Source of the DNA: Xanthomonas campestris pv. phormiicola
GTDB lineage: Bacteria; Pseudomonadota; Gammaproteobacteria; Xanthomonadales; Xanthomonadaceae
DNA: 64,000 nucleotides
Assembly: GCA_025666215.1 (NCBI GenBank)
Contig: CP102593.1
Coordinates: 1,563,001 to 1,627,000 of the forward strand
Reading direction: 5' to 3'
The notes under the pieces were generated by a model that did not search any database, was not told the origin of the DNA, and saw only the letters and a list, made by a program, of their open reading frames with translations. Within the stretch, counting starts at the first letter, position 1. Every line of letters begins with the position of its first letter. A program made the translations under genes and the position numbers. Of this stretch, positions 27,526 through 36,996 are shown in pieces.

Positions 27526-28870
27526 CGGCGAAGGTGGCGGCACCCCGGTCGCCTTGCTGGCGCGCCCCGGCCGGGCGCGCGAGCGCTTGCGCGAGGCCTT
27601 GCACCAGGTCGGCGCGGCGATCGTCCTCGAGGACGATCCCGGCGCCATCGACGCGCAGACCCTCGCCGACGCCGCGCCCGATGCGGTGCTGATCGCGCTG
27701 GAGCCGGCGATCGAGGACGCGCTGGAACGGCTGGACGCGGCGCTGGACCTGCCCGGCGTCACCGTGATCTTCGACGAGGCCGAACTGGCCGCGCGCCGCG
27801 AGGGCTGGGAAGCGCAGCGCTGGGCGCGGCACCTGGCGGCCAAGCTGCAAGGCCACCAGGACGTGCTGCCGCCCGGACGCGAGACCGACGTCGGCCTGCA
27901 GCCCGAACCTGGCCTGCCGGCGACCCCGGCGCAACTGCACGAAGGCGCGCCGATCGGCTTCCACGTCGAGGAAGCGGCCAGCTTCGCCAGCGCGGTGCCC
28001 GCCGACAGCTTCTACGCCTGGCAGCCGCCGGCCGATGCCGCGCCCGGGTTCGAGGACCTGCAGTTCTCGCGCGATCAGATCGCTGCCGGCGATGTGGCCG
28101 CGCCTGCAACGGCGTCGGAACCGGCGACTGCGACCGAGGCGGCATCCGCTGCGCCGACCAGCGCGCCGCCACCGCTGCCGGCCAGCGCCTGGTCGCTGGT
28201 GGACGACGACGCGCCGCTGGTGGTGCAGGCGCGTGCGCCGCTGAGCCAGATGCAGATTTCCACCGAAGGCCTGTCGCTGGTCGCGCTGGAGTCCGAGGAG
28301 GAGTCCAGCATCGACAATGCCGCCGCCGCTGCAGTCACGGTCGCGCAGGGCGCGGTGCTGGTGATGGCCGGTATCGGCGGTCCCGATGCCATCCGTCGCC
28401 TGCTCGCCGCATTGCCGGCGGGCTTCCCGCAGCCGCTGCTGGTGCAACTGCGCCTGGACGGCGGCCGCTACGGCAACCTGGTCAAGCAGATCGCGCGCGT
28501 GTCCGCGTTGCCGGTGCTGCTGGCCGAAGCCGGCCAGGCGGTCGGCGTCGGCAACGTCTACATCCTGCCCGACGATGTCGGCGTGCGCAGCGGCGACACC
28601 GCCGGCCTGCGTTTCGTCGCCCAGCAGGCCGGCGCCTCGGTAGTCGGCGGCTTGCCCGCCGCGCACAGTGCCGTGCTGCTGCTCAGCGGCAGCGACCCGC
28701 AGCAGGTCGAAGACGTGCTGGCACTCGCCACACAAGGCGCCTGGGTCGCCGGCCAGACCGGCGACGGCTGCTACGACCCGGCCGCCGCCGCGCAGCTGAT
28801 TGGCCGCGGCCACCCCAGCGGCGACCCGGTGCAGCTGGCGCAGGCCCTGTCCGCGCGGTGGGGCGGCTGA
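27512..28870 (+). CDS. ChpB-like CheB-domain protein, apparently without catalytic residues
   Basis: About 452 aa. It overlaps the end of chpA by 14 bases; GTG at 27512 has GGGG upstream, and a TTG at 27506 is an alternative. Residues ~1-90 look like a decayed receiver (PDAVLIALEPAIED in place of a phospho-Asp segment). The C-terminal ~170 residues follow the CheB methylesterase layout: AVLVMAGIGGPDAIRRLL in place of IGASTGG, LLVQLRLDGG in place of the VQHM segment, and VLLLSGSDPQQVEDVL in place of the LTGMGxDG end. The Ser and His of the Ser-His-Asp triad appear absent. ChpB demethylates PilJ in Pseudomonas; here the protein is more likely structural or regulatory. Family assignment is good by position and fold pattern; loss of activity is inference. 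Confidence 0.8.
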   Translation: MFANDGEGGGTPVALLARPGRARERLREALHQVGAAIVLEDDPGAIDAQTLADAAPDAVLIALEPAIEDALERLDAALDLPGVTVIFDEAELAARREGWEAQRWARHLAAKLQGHQDVLPPGRETDVGLQPEPGLPATPAQLHEGAPIGFHVEEAASFASAVPADSFYAWQPPADAAPGFEDLQFSRDQIAAGDVAAPATASEPATATEAASAAPTSAPPPLPASAWSLVDDDAPLVVQARAPLSQMQISTEGLSLVALESEEESSIDNAAAAAVTVAQGAVLVMAGIGGPDAIRRLLAALPAGFPQPLLVQLRLDGGRYGNLVKQIARVSALPVLLAEAGQAVGVGNVYILPDDVGVRSGDTAGLRFVAQQAGASVVGGLPAAHSAVLLLSGSDPQQVEDVLALATQGAWVAGQTGDGCYDPAAAAQLIGRGHPSGDPVQLAQALSARWGG

Positions 28871-28914
28871 GCCGCCGCCCGCGCGTTTTTCCCGGTTCCA
28901 GGACGACGTAATCC

Positions 28915-29391
28915 ATGAGCAGCTACGCCAGCAACGACGAAATCCGCGGTGTCCTGATCCAGGCCGGCAGCGAGCGGGCCCTGCTGCCCAACGCCACCGT
29001 CGCCGAAGTGATGTCGCGCGTGCCGGTCGAACCGCTGCCCGACGCCCCGCACTGGCTGCTCGGCCAGATCGCCTGGTACGGCTGGAACGTCCCGCTGCTC
29101 TCGTTCGCCCGCCTGACCGGCCTGGGCAGCGAAACCGTCGCCTCCAACAACAAGATCGTCGTGCTTAAGGCGCTGGGCGGCAACCCCGACTTGCCGTACT
29201 TCGCCCTGATCACCCAATCCTTCCCGCAACTGATCTCGGTCCCGCGCGACGGCCTGCTTGCCGACGCCTCCGAAGAAACGTTGCCCGCTGGCGTGCATAT
29301 GCGCGTGTTGCTGGGCGAGCAGAGTGCGTTGTTGCCGGATATGGAGGCGATCGAAAGGATGATTGGGGAGCGGTTTTCGGCGGATGTTTAG
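28915..29391 (+). CDS. chpC: CheW-like protein ChpC
   Basis: 158 aa. IRGVLIQAGSERALLPNATVAEVM and HWLLGQIAWYGWNVPLLSFARL match the CheW fold at its conserved 'LLPL..V.EV' and 'G...WRG..VPL.......' positions. ChpC is the second adaptor of the Chp system, found last in the operon. The stop is followed by AT-rich DNA, marking the end of the core block. Confidence 0.9.
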   Translation: MSSYASNDEIRGVLIQAGSERALLPNATVAEVMSRVPVEPLPDAPHWLLGQIAWYGWNVPLLSFARLTGLGSETVASNNKIVVLKALGGNPDLPYFALITQSFPQLISVPRDGLLADASEETLPAGVHMRVLLGEQSALLPDMEAIERMIGERFSADV

Positions 29392-29597
29392 TGCGGGAAA
29401 TGGAGTTTTTGATCATTTGATCGTTCATCCGTTGACTAGGTTATTTAAACAATAGTTGCGACATTGGTTTTGCCTTTTTCTTGTTGCATGCGGCTTGCGA
29501 AGCGCAATTCACTTAACCGGCGTTTTATTTTTAAATTCGATCGGGCATTTGTTTCTTCGAGTGCTAATTTTATTTTAATGGAGTGGTGGGTGAGCAA

Positions 29598-32500
29598 ATG
29601 AATTTGCGTGTATGGGTGGTGTTTTTTTTAAATTTTCCTTGCTGGAGTTATGCTCAGTCTCCTCAATCTCAATATTGTTTTAAAGGTCAATGTTTCTCGA
29701 CATTGAATGAGGCTGAGTCTGTAATGCGCGCATCTGCATCTCCTTATGGTAAATACATCCGGCGTTCGAATGTAATTCAGGCTGGTGATGCTGGTAAATT
29801 ATCGCTGAAAATTGAATATGAGATTCCAGATCAGGCCCCTCAGGAGATTATAGAGCCTTATTATGGGACGGGGCTGGATGCTGAGAGTTGCCCCATCGGA
29901 GATAGCTGGAAGGCTGGTGAGATCAAGAATGAAACATGTCACTCCGAATCGCTGGTGATGCAAGCTGCACTGAATCACATGAGTTCAGTGACTGGATGTA
30001 GTTATTTTGATGGAGAGTTGCGGGGTAGTTATTACCTGTATGGAAGTAAGGATAATAGAAACGGCCGCATTGAGGGTGGGGATAATGCAGGTGTGCTTGA
30101 TTATGCGGGCTCAAGGGTAATTTATTATAAAAATCGCTGTCCTAATTGGACGGAGGCTTCTACCGCGTCCTTTCCGATACAGAAGTATCAAGTCTATTAT
30201 TGCCCGGATGGTTTCATTGCCGCCAATGCAAGTGGTGCAAATATCACAATGCCCTACCTTTGCAAGGTGAAAAATTCGTTGTCTCTTTCCGTTGAGGTAA
30301 AGAATCCTGATCAAACCCCATCCTGTGCCGTCAACAGTAATCCTTGCTTCCCGGCAACTGGCGAAAAAGCGCGGTTTGAAGAAGATTTTTATTTTGCAGG
30401 GCGCCCCTATATTCGCAGCTATCATTCTAAAGGTCTGGTGCAGTCAGGCGATTGGGGTGGTACTGGGTGGATGCATAGCTATAGTGATAGCTTGTCCACA
30501 GTGGCTGGAATGGCGTTAATTTCAGAAGATGGTTATATTAAAAAATTTTTGCAAACCGGTGCCGACTATAGAGGCCAGAAAAATTACGGCGACCTGATTC
30601 GGAAGAATGGTAGCGGCTATGTGCTTATGCGAAAGGATGGAATGAGGCGATTCTATGGGGAGGATGGTAAATTAACGGCTGTTATTGTTGGTAGCCCTGC
30701 AACCAGCATAACGTTGACATATGTAGGGTCTCTTATCGATCGTGTAACTGACGGGTTGGGGCGCTCGTTGCGCTATTCATACGCGGAAGGTAAGTTGGCT
30801 CGCATTGATTTGCCAGATGGCAAGGCTGTTGATTACGCTTATGACACCCAAGGAAACCTTGTGAGCGTACACCGTTCGGATGGCTCTGTTCGTCGGTACG
30901 TGTATAACGAATCGGACTCGGCGCCAAGCGGAAGCAGTAATTTGATGACCGGAATTGAGGACGATGGCGTCCGCTATGCAACTTTCAAATACGATAAATC
31001 GTGGCGCCCAATTTTGAGTACATTGCATGCCGGCGACCAATCGGTCGAGATGGTGACTATAGACTACATTGGGGATACTTCTGCTCACGTAAATGATGTT
31101 AATGGTGCTGAACATCAATATCAGTGGAGTGCCGGCCCTTTCAAAGATATTACGTCCGATGTTGTGGTCGGTGGAGGCTATCAGAGAATTTTTGATTCCA
31201 ATGGTCGTTTGTTGAAAATGATTGATGGAAAAGGGTATGAGGTTCGGTTCACTTATCAGGATGATATTTCCGGCGGCCAGGTTTCGACGAGAGAAAATTC
31301 AAGCGTCGTGAGAAATGAGGTTTATGATGTAAATAATTTGCCTGGTGAAATTTCTGTCTTTTCCGGTGTTGGTGAGGTTTTAGCATTAACGCGGTTTTCT
31401 TACGATGCGAATGGTAGGATGTCTTTTCGATGCATTTATGATGATGGTGGTAGCGCGTATGCTTGTGGTAGCCAATCCGTTGCCCCGATTGGGATAAGAC
31501 AGTGGCGATTTGTGCGCTGTGGTGATGCTGAGTCGTCCTGTCCTTTGTCAGGGCTGCTGCTTTCTATTAAAGGGCCACGGACTGAGGCTTCGGACGTTGT
31601 CACATTCAGCTATTACGCAGGCGATAATGTGGACTGTCAGGCAGATGCCTCCCTCTGCCGTTACCGCAAAGGCGACCTCTGGAAAGTCACCAACGCTCTG
31701 GGCCAGGTGACCGAATACCTGTCCTACGACGGCGCCGGCCGCGTGCTGTCGGTGAAGGACGCCAACGGCACCATCACCGACTACACCTATCACCCGCGCG
31801 GCTGGCTGACCGCCAGCAAGGTCCGCGGCGCTGACGACACCAGCGAGAACGACGACCGCATCACCCTGATCGACTACTGGCCGACTGGGCTGGTCAAGCA
31901 GGTGACCCAGCCCGATGGCGCGTTCACCGCCTTCACCTACGACGCGGCGCATCGCCTGACCGATATTGCCGACAACGCCGGCAACACGCTGCACTACACG
32001 CTGGACAACGCCGGCAACCGGGTCAAGGAGGACACCAAGGACGCGGCGGGCACGCTCAAGCGCACGCTGTCGCGGGTCTACAACCAGCTCGGCCAGCTGG
32101 CCACGCAGGCCACCGCCAGCGGCGACCCGACCGACTTCGGCTACGACGCCAACGGCAACACCACGGCGGTCACCGACGCGCTCGGGCACAAGACCCAGAA
32201 CGATTACGACCCGCTCAACCGCCTGGCGCGCACGCTGCAGGACGTGGGCGGCATCGCGGCCGAGACCAAGTTCGGCTACGACGCGCTGGACAACCTGACC
32301 AAGGTCACCGATCCCAAGGGCCTGGACATCACCTACGCCTACAACGGCCTGGGCGACCTGACCAAGCTCACCAGCCCGGACACCGGCGTCACCACGTACG
32401 CCTACGACAGCGCCGGCAACCGCGCCACACAGACCGATGCGCGCAACATCAAGACCACCTACAGCTACGACGCGCTGAACCGCCTGACCAAGGTGGCCTA

Positions 32501-34295
32501 TCCGACCAGCAGCCTCAACGTCAGCTACACCTACGACGTCAGCCAGACCACGTGCGCCAGCGGCGAGACCTACGCCGTCGGCCGCCTGGCCCGGATGCAG
32601 GACGGCAGCGGCAGCACCGACTACTGCTACGACCGCTTCGGCGACCTGGTGCGCAAGGTGCAGACCACCAACGGCAAAGTGTTCGTGCTGCGTTATGCCT
32701 ATACCAAGGCTGGCCAGCTCAGCAGGTTGACCTATCCCGACGGCGCGGCGGTGGACTACGTCCGCAACGCCCAGGGCCAGACCACGGAAGTGGGCGTCAC
32801 CCCGGCGGGCGGCACCCGGCAGGTGCTGCTGGGCAACGCCACTTACTACCCGTTCGGCCCGGTGGCCAACTGGTCCTACGGCAATGGCCGCCCGATGCAG
32901 CGCGTGCTGGATCAGGACTACCGTCCGCTGGCCATCAACGACACCCGCACTGATGGCCTGAGCACCGGCTTTGCCTTCGACCCGGCCGGCAACCTCAGCG
33001 TCCTGACCGCCGCCGGCAACACGGCCCCGGTGGTTAGCCTGGACTACGACGCCCTGGGCCGGCTGACCGCGTTCAAGGACGGCCCGACCGGCACGGTGAT
33101 CGACGGCTACAGCTACGACGCCACCGGCAACCGGCTCAGTGCCAAGGTCAACACCGTCACGCAGAGCTACACCTACCCAACCACCAACCACCGCCTGAGC
33201 GCGGTGGCCGGCACCGCCCGCACCTACGACGCGATCGGCAACACGCTGTCCATCGGCGGCACGGCACAGGAGTTCGCCTACGACGCCACGGGCCGGATGA
33301 GCCAGGCCAAGCGCGCGGGCACAGTGGTGATGAAGTACGGCTACAACGGCCGCGGCGAGCAGGTGCGGCGGGTGGACAAGACCAACACCTACACGCTGTA
33401 CGACGAGAGCGGGCATTGGTTGGGCAACTACGATGCCAACGGCGCCACGCTGCAGCAGGCGATCTGGCTGGACGACCTGCCGGTCGGCGTGCTGGCTAAG
33501 AACAGCGTTCGCTACGTGCAGCCGGACCACCTGGGCACGCCGCGTGCCGTGATCGACCCGGTCCGCGACGTAGCGATCTGGACCTGGGACCTGAAGGGCG
33601 AAGCCTTCGGCAACACCCCACCCGACCAGGACCCGGACAAGGACGGCACCGCGTTCGTGTTCGACATGCGCTTCCCGGGGCAGCGCTACGATGCGGCGAC
33701 GGGGCTCAACCAGAACTATTTCCGGGACTACGACCCCGCCACTGGGCGTTATGGGCAGAGTGATCCGATTGGGTTGAATGGCGGCCTAAATACCTATGGA
33801 TACTCTTTGCAGGCTCCTGTGGATCATAGCGATGCTTGGGGCTTGGCAACATGGAAAGGAAATAGCTACGGTGTAGGTGGAGGTGCGGGCCGGTATGGCG
33901 GTTTCATTGATTTTTATCAGCTTACTTCACCATGCCCCGATGGAGGTCTTGCGTATGTATACATCATGGCTTTGGGAGGGGCTGGTGGTGTCGGTTATCC
34001 AGTATCTATGACTGGATCATCTGTGGAACTTTCGGACGCCAATGGGGTGCCTGATCCAAATGTTTTTAATGGCCCGTATGCTAAGTTTTCGGTGGGTTCG
34101 GTGTCTTTTGGTCCCGGCTACCAGCTTTACCAGAGAATTACGATAGGCGGAGCTTGGATGTCACTCGATACAGGTGCCAAAGGCTCGGGTTGGCATCAAT
34201 CTCAAGGAGGCTTTGATGGTTCGCTTTATTCTGTTGGGGTCGGAAAAGCCATTGTTCTAGAAAAAAAGGAATGCAATAAGTGTGGGGGTAAGTGA
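29598..34295 (+). CDS. Exported RHS/YD-repeat polymorphic toxin candidate
   Basis: 1565 aa. A signal peptide (MNLRVWVVFFLNFPCWSYAQ) is followed by a Cys-containing N-terminal region and a DUF6531-like segment (FEEDFYFAGRPYIRSYHSKG). About 20 YD repeats follow (for example GYDANGNTTAVTDALGH), then the RHS core end RYGQSDPIGLNGGLNTYGYS near residue 1386. The ~170-residue C-terminal tip is Gly/Ser/Tyr-rich (VGGGAGRYGGFIDFYQL...) and ends KKECNKCGGK; I do not recognise it. Base composition changes sharply: AT-rich to ~31,640, GC-rich core to ~33,770, AT-rich again in the tip. No PAAR or VgrG is nearby, so Sec export rather than type VI delivery is likely. Start chosen for the signal peptide; a start 15 bases upstream is possible. 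Confidence 0.88.
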   Translation: MNLRVWVVFFLNFPCWSYAQSPQSQYCFKGQCFSTLNEAESVMRASASPYGKYIRRSNVIQAGDAGKLSLKIEYEIPDQAPQEIIEPYYGTGLDAESCPIGDSWKAGEIKNETCHSESLVMQAALNHMSSVTGCSYFDGELRGSYYLYGSKDNRNGRIEGGDNAGVLDYAGSRVIYYKNRCPNWTEASTASFPIQKYQVYYCPDGFIAANASGANITMPYLCKVKNSLSLSVEVKNPDQTPSCAVNSNPCFPATGEKARFEEDFYFAGRPYIRSYHSKGLVQSGDWGGTGWMHSYSDSLSTVAGMALISEDGYIKKFLQTGADYRGQKNYGDLIRKNGSGYVLMRKDGMRRFYGEDGKLTAVIVGSPATSITLTYVGSLIDRVTDGLGRSLRYSYAEGKLARIDLPDGKAVDYAYDTQGNLVSVHRSDGSVRRYVYNESDSAPSGSSNLMTGIEDDGVRYATFKYDKSWRPILSTLHAGDQSVEMVTIDYIGDTSAHVNDVNGAEHQYQWSAGPFKDITSDVVVGGGYQRIFDSNGRLLKMIDGKGYEVRFTYQDDISGGQVSTRENSSVVRNEVYDVNNLPGEISVFSGVGEVLALTRFSYDANGRMSFRCIYDDGGSAYACGSQSVAPIGIRQWRFVRCGDAESSCPLSGLLLSIKGPRTEASDVVTFSYYAGDNVDCQADASLCRYRKGDLWKVTNALGQVTEYLSYDGAGRVLSVKDANGTITDYTYHPRGWLTASKVRGADDTSENDDRITLIDYWPTGLVKQVTQPDGAFTAFTYDAAHRLTDIADNAGNTLHYTLDNAGNRVKEDTKDAAGTLKRTLSRVYNQLGQLATQATASGDPTDFGYDANGNTTAVTDALGHKTQNDYDPLNRLARTLQDVGGIAAETKFGYDALDNLTKVTDPKGLDITYAYNGLGDLTKLTSPDTGVTTYAYDSAGNRATQTDARNIKTTYSYDALNRLTKVAYPTSSLNVSYTYDVSQTTCASGETYAVGRLARMQDGSGSTDYCYDRFGDLVRKVQTTNGKVFVLRYAYTKAGQLSRLTYPDGAAVDYVRNAQGQTTEVGVTPAGGTRQVLLGNATYYPFGPVANWSYGNGRPMQRVLDQDYRPLAINDTRTDGLSTGFAFDPAGNLSVLTAAGNTAPVVSLDYDALGRLTAFKDGPTGTVIDGYSYDATGNRLSAKVNTVTQSYTYPTTNHRLSAVAGTARTYDAIGNTLSIGGTAQEFAYDATGRMSQAKRAGTVVMKYGYNGRGEQVRRVDKTNTYTLYDESGHWLGNYDANGATLQQAIWLDDLPVGVLAKNSVRYVQPDHLGTPRAVIDPVRDVAIWTWDLKGEAFGNTPPDQDPDKDGTAFVFDMRFPGQRYDAATGLNQNYFRDYDPATGRYGQSDPIGLNGGLNTYGYSLQAPVDHSDAWGLATWKGNSYGVGGGAGRYGGFIDFYQLTSPCPDGGLAYVYIMALGGAGGVGYPVSMTGSSVELSDANGVPDPNVFNGPYAKFSVGSVSFGPGYQLYQRITIGGAWMSLDTGAKGSGWHQSQGGFDGSLYSVGVGKAIVLEKKECNKCGGK

Positions 34296-34504
34296 TGAAG
34301 GGTGTTTATATTGTGCTTATGCTATTTTTTGTTTTTTGCTTGATGATTGGTGGAGGGATGCGCTGGATTGCCTATATAAATTTCCCCAGAAGGAAACCTT
34401 TTCGTTCTGTGGGCGATAGGTGGGGGTTTTGGTTGTCTGTATGTGGTGTAGTAGGCATGGTTGTACTAACGATTGCGTACGAAAAATTCAGCAAAAACAT
34501 GTAG
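34295..34504 (+). CDS. Small membrane protein, possible immunity protein for the RHS tip
   Basis: 69 aa. Two membrane segments (about residues 4-24, VYIVLMLFFVFCLMIGGGM, and 45-62, FWLSVCGVVGMVVLTIAY) are separated by a basic loop (NFPRRKPFRSVGDRW). The ATG overlaps the RHS stop (TGATG), so it is coupled to it. GC content is low like the RHS tip. A tiny gene directly behind a polymorphic toxin is usually its immunity gene; a membrane immunity protein suggests a tip acting at the membrane or periplasm. That is inference from position. Confidence 0.6.
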   Translation: MKGVYIVLMLFFVFCLMIGGGMRWIAYINFPRRKPFRSVGDRWGFWLSVCGVVGMVVLTIAYEKFSKNM

Positions 34505-34720
34505 CTTTGGATGATTTCGTCGGGTTGAAATGATTGGATATACCACTGGGTTATTTGGTTCGCAGTAGCTATAGATGTATTTGATCCACCGTCTGGCTCG
34601 TCATGGGCCATTCGATGAGGCATCACCCATTCAATCGCACCCCGCTCTGTCGCATGATGCAAGGCCAACCGCGCACGCTCTTTGCGTGGTGCCAATCCTT
34701 CCCTGCGCCGGAGCCCACTA

Positions 34721-35770
34721 ATGCACGAACGCCGCCACTTCCTCAAGACCGCCGCCTTCGGCGCCCTCGCCACCGGCCTGGCCGCCGCCTTGCCGCGCGC
34801 ACGGGCCGCCGCCAGCAACGGCGTCGCACCCCTGCCGCGCGGCGCAGCGCGGGTGATCTCGACCTGGGATTTCGGGATCGCGGCCAACCAGGCGGCGTGG
34901 CAGGTGCTGTCGCGAGGCGGCGCGGCGCTGGATGCGGTGGAGGCCGGGGTGAAGGTGCCGGAGGCCGATCCGAACAATCCCACCGTCGGACTCGGCGGCT
35001 ATCCCGACCGCGATGGGCGGGTCACGCTCGATGCCTGCATCATGGATCACACCGGCGGCTGCGGGTCGGTCGCGGCGCTGGAGGACATCGTGCATGCGAT
35101 CTCGGTGGCGCGGCGGGTGATGGAGAAGACGCCGCACGTGATGCTGGTCGGCGACGGGGCGCTGCAGTTCGCGCTGGCGCAGGGCTTCGAGCGCACCAAC
35201 CTGCTGACGCCGTCCTCGGAGAAGGCATGGAAGGAGTGGCTGAAAACCTCCGAGTACAAGCCAGAGGCGAACATCGAGAACCGCGCCTACCAGAAGGGCA
35301 CGCTGCCCGGCGGCAAGGACAACCACGACACCATCGGCATGCTGGCGCTGGACGCGCACGGCAATCTGTCCGGGGCCTGCACCACCAGCGGCATGGCGTG
35401 GAAGATGCACGGGCGGGTCGGCGACAGTCCGATCATCGGCGCCGGGCTGTACGTCGATAACGAAGTGGGCGGCGCGACCTCGACCGGGGTCGGCGAGGAA
35501 GTGATCCGCAATGTGGGCAGTTTCGCGGTGGTAGAGATGATGCGCCAGGGCAAGAGCCCGGCCGAGGCCTGCCGCGAGGTGGTGATGCGCATCGTGCGGC
35601 GCAAGCCGCAGTTGACCCGCGACCTGCAGGTCGGGTTCCTGGCGATGAACAAGCGCGGCGAGGTCGGCGCGTTCGCGATCCAGCCCGGTTTCAGCTACGC
35701 GGTCTGCGATGCGCAGCGGCAGGATCTGTTGCTGCCGGGGCAGAGCCATTTCGCGAAGCCGGCCGCATGA
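34721..35770 (+). CDS. Glycosylasparaginase (N4-(beta-N-acetylglucosaminyl)-L-asparaginase)
   Basis: 349 aa. A Tat-type signal (ERRHFLKTAAFGALATGLAAALPRARA) indicates export. The Ntn-hydrolase core has ISTWDFGIAANQAAW, DNPTVGLGGYPD-like PNNPTVGLGGYPDRDG, MDHTGGCGSVAALEDI and the autocleavage site KDNHDTIGMLALD, where Thr becomes the N-terminal nucleophile of the beta chain. HGRVGDSPIIGAGLYVDNEVGGATSTG is the substrate pocket. It releases N-glycans from Asn, fitting growth on plant glycoproteins. The ATG at 34721 opens the twin-arginine motif. It overlaps cutC by four bases (ATGA). The 216 bp between it and the RHS unit show no gene. Confidence 0.93.
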   Translation: MHERRHFLKTAAFGALATGLAAALPRARAAASNGVAPLPRGAARVISTWDFGIAANQAAWQVLSRGGAALDAVEAGVKVPEADPNNPTVGLGGYPDRDGRVTLDACIMDHTGGCGSVAALEDIVHAISVARRVMEKTPHVMLVGDGALQFALAQGFERTNLLTPSSEKAWKEWLKTSEYKPEANIENRAYQKGTLPGGKDNHDTIGMLALDAHGNLSGACTTSGMAWKMHGRVGDSPIIGAGLYVDNEVGGATSTGVGEEVIRNVGSFAVVEMMRQGKSPAEACREVVMRIVRRKPQLTRDLQVGFLAMNKRGEVGAFAIQPGFSYAVCDAQRQDLLLPGQSHFAKPAA

Positions 35771-36504
35771 GCCAGGTCGTGCCGATGGGACTCGAAGTGG
35801 CTGCCGATTCGATCGGCTCGGCGCTGGCGGCGCAGGCCGGCGGGGCGATGCGGGTGGAGTTGTGCGGCGGCCTGGACGGCGGCGGGCTGACGCCGTCGTT
35901 CGGCACGCTGGCGGTGCTGCGCGATCGCTTGACCATTCCGCTGTATGTGCTGATCCGCCCGCGGGTCGGCGATTTCGTGTTCGACGCGGCGGAAGTGGAG
36001 GCGATGCGCTGCGACGTGGAGCAGTGCGTGCAGCTGGGCTGCGACGGGGTGGTGCTGGGTGCGTTGGATCCGGCCGGCGAAGTCGATCTGGACACGATGC
36101 GGGTGTTGATCGCGGCGGCCGGATCGCTGGGCGTCACCTTCCATCGCGCCATCGATGTCAGCGCCGATCCGCGGCGTGCGTTGGAGGATGCGATCGCGCT
36201 GGGGTGCGAGCGGGTGCTGACGTCGGGCGCGCGCGAGACGGCGGAGGAGGGCGCTGCGCTGATCGCCGAGCTGGTCCGGCAGGCAGGCACGCGCTTGAGC
36301 GTGATGCCGGGATCGGGGGTATCCGATACCAATCTGGCGCGGCTGCGTGCGGTCACCGGCGCGCGCGAGTTCCATGGTTCGGCGCGCGGGCCACTGGCAT
36401 CGCGGGCGCTGGCGCCGCATCCGCATGTGCGCAGCCTGGGGGGCGACCGCATGCAGACCGATGTGGCGCGGGTGCGGCGGATGGTGGCGTTGCTGGCGGA
36501 GTAG
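35767..36504 (+). CDS. cutC: CutC family protein
   Basis: 245 aa TIM-barrel of the CutC family: LEVAADSIGSALAAQAGGAMRVELCGGLDGGGLTPS at the start, IPLYVLIRPRVGDFVF, GCDGVVLGALDPAGEVD, VTFHRAIDV and LTSGARETAEEG. Long described as a copper homeostasis protein, though in bacteria the role is unsettled. Overlap with the glycosylasparaginase start/stop (ATGA) suggests a shared function in glycan breakdown rather than copper; that is inference. Confidence 0.93.
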   Translation: MSQVVPMGLEVAADSIGSALAAQAGGAMRVELCGGLDGGGLTPSFGTLAVLRDRLTIPLYVLIRPRVGDFVFDAAEVEAMRCDVEQCVQLGCDGVVLGALDPAGEVDLDTMRVLIAAAGSLGVTFHRAIDVSADPRRALEDAIALGCERVLTSGARETAEEGAALIAELVRQAGTRLSVMPGSGVSDTNLARLRAVTGAREFHGSARGPLASRALAPHPHVRSLGGDRMQTDVARVRRMVALLAE

Positions 36505-36681
36505 TAGGGCGCCGGTGCTTCGGGGCGGGAGTGATTCGTCTGCAGCGACGATATGGGCGGAGCGATTGAGGTTGCCGCCGATGATGCGCATTGCGCTCAG
36601 CGTCTGCGACATGGCGAGAGGGCTTCGGCTCCGGCAGATCACCAGATCGGTGGGGTGGCAGGCTCCGTTCGTCGCGACTGA

Positions 36682-36782
36682 AGGGCACCTCTAACAACCC
36701 CAAAAAACTCGACTAAAACGCTCGCAAGTCATTGATGCGCATAGTGCGAAATTTTTAGAATCGAGGTTATTAGAGGTGCCCT
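36682..36782. mobile_element. 101-bp MITE-like element, copy 1
   Basis: Terminal inverted repeats AGGGCACCTCTAA and TTAGAGGTGCCCT bound a non-coding interior. It is inserted in a REP-like hairpin: GTCGCGACTGA lies on its left and GAAGTCCC on its right. TGA or GA is repeated at both ends, consistent with a 2-3 bp target duplication. About 90% identical to copy 2. Confidence 0.8.
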
Positions 36783-36824
36783 GAAGTCCCTCACTCAGGG
36801 GCTTGCGGCCGGGCTGCCGGGTGC

Positions 36825-36850
36825 GCTGTGGGAGGAACATCAGTCCTAAC
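36825..36850. repeat. REP-like repeat copy between the two MITEs
   Basis: CTGTGGGAGGAACATCAGTCC is a diverged copy of the GTGGGAGnGACTTCAGTCCCGAC family seen at 2.08, 37.32 and 41.08 kb. Confidence 0.6.
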
Positions 36851-36896
36851 CGGTTGCCGAAGTCTGTTGCCCCGCCGTGGTTTGTGTCGCGGCTGA

Positions 36897-36996
36897 AGGG
36901 CACCTCTAATAACCCCAAAAACTCGACCAAAGCACTCGCAAGTCATTGATGCGCATAGCGCGGAATTTTTGCAATCGAGGTTATTAGAGGTGCCCT
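36897..36996. mobile_element. 100-bp MITE-like element, copy 2
   Basis: Same inverted repeats (AGGGCACCTCTAATAACC / GGTTATTAGAGGTGCCCT, 18 bp perfect) and nearly the same interior as copy 1, with one A missing and a few substitutions. Again flanked by GTCGCGGCTGA on the left and GA on the right, so it sits at the same position of another REP-like hairpin. No transposase is encoded; it must be mobilised in trans. Confidence 0.8.

Noticed and set aside
29598..34295. Assigning the RHS protein to type VI secretion
   Set aside because: It has a cleavable signal peptide and no PAAR, VgrG or adaptor gene nearby.
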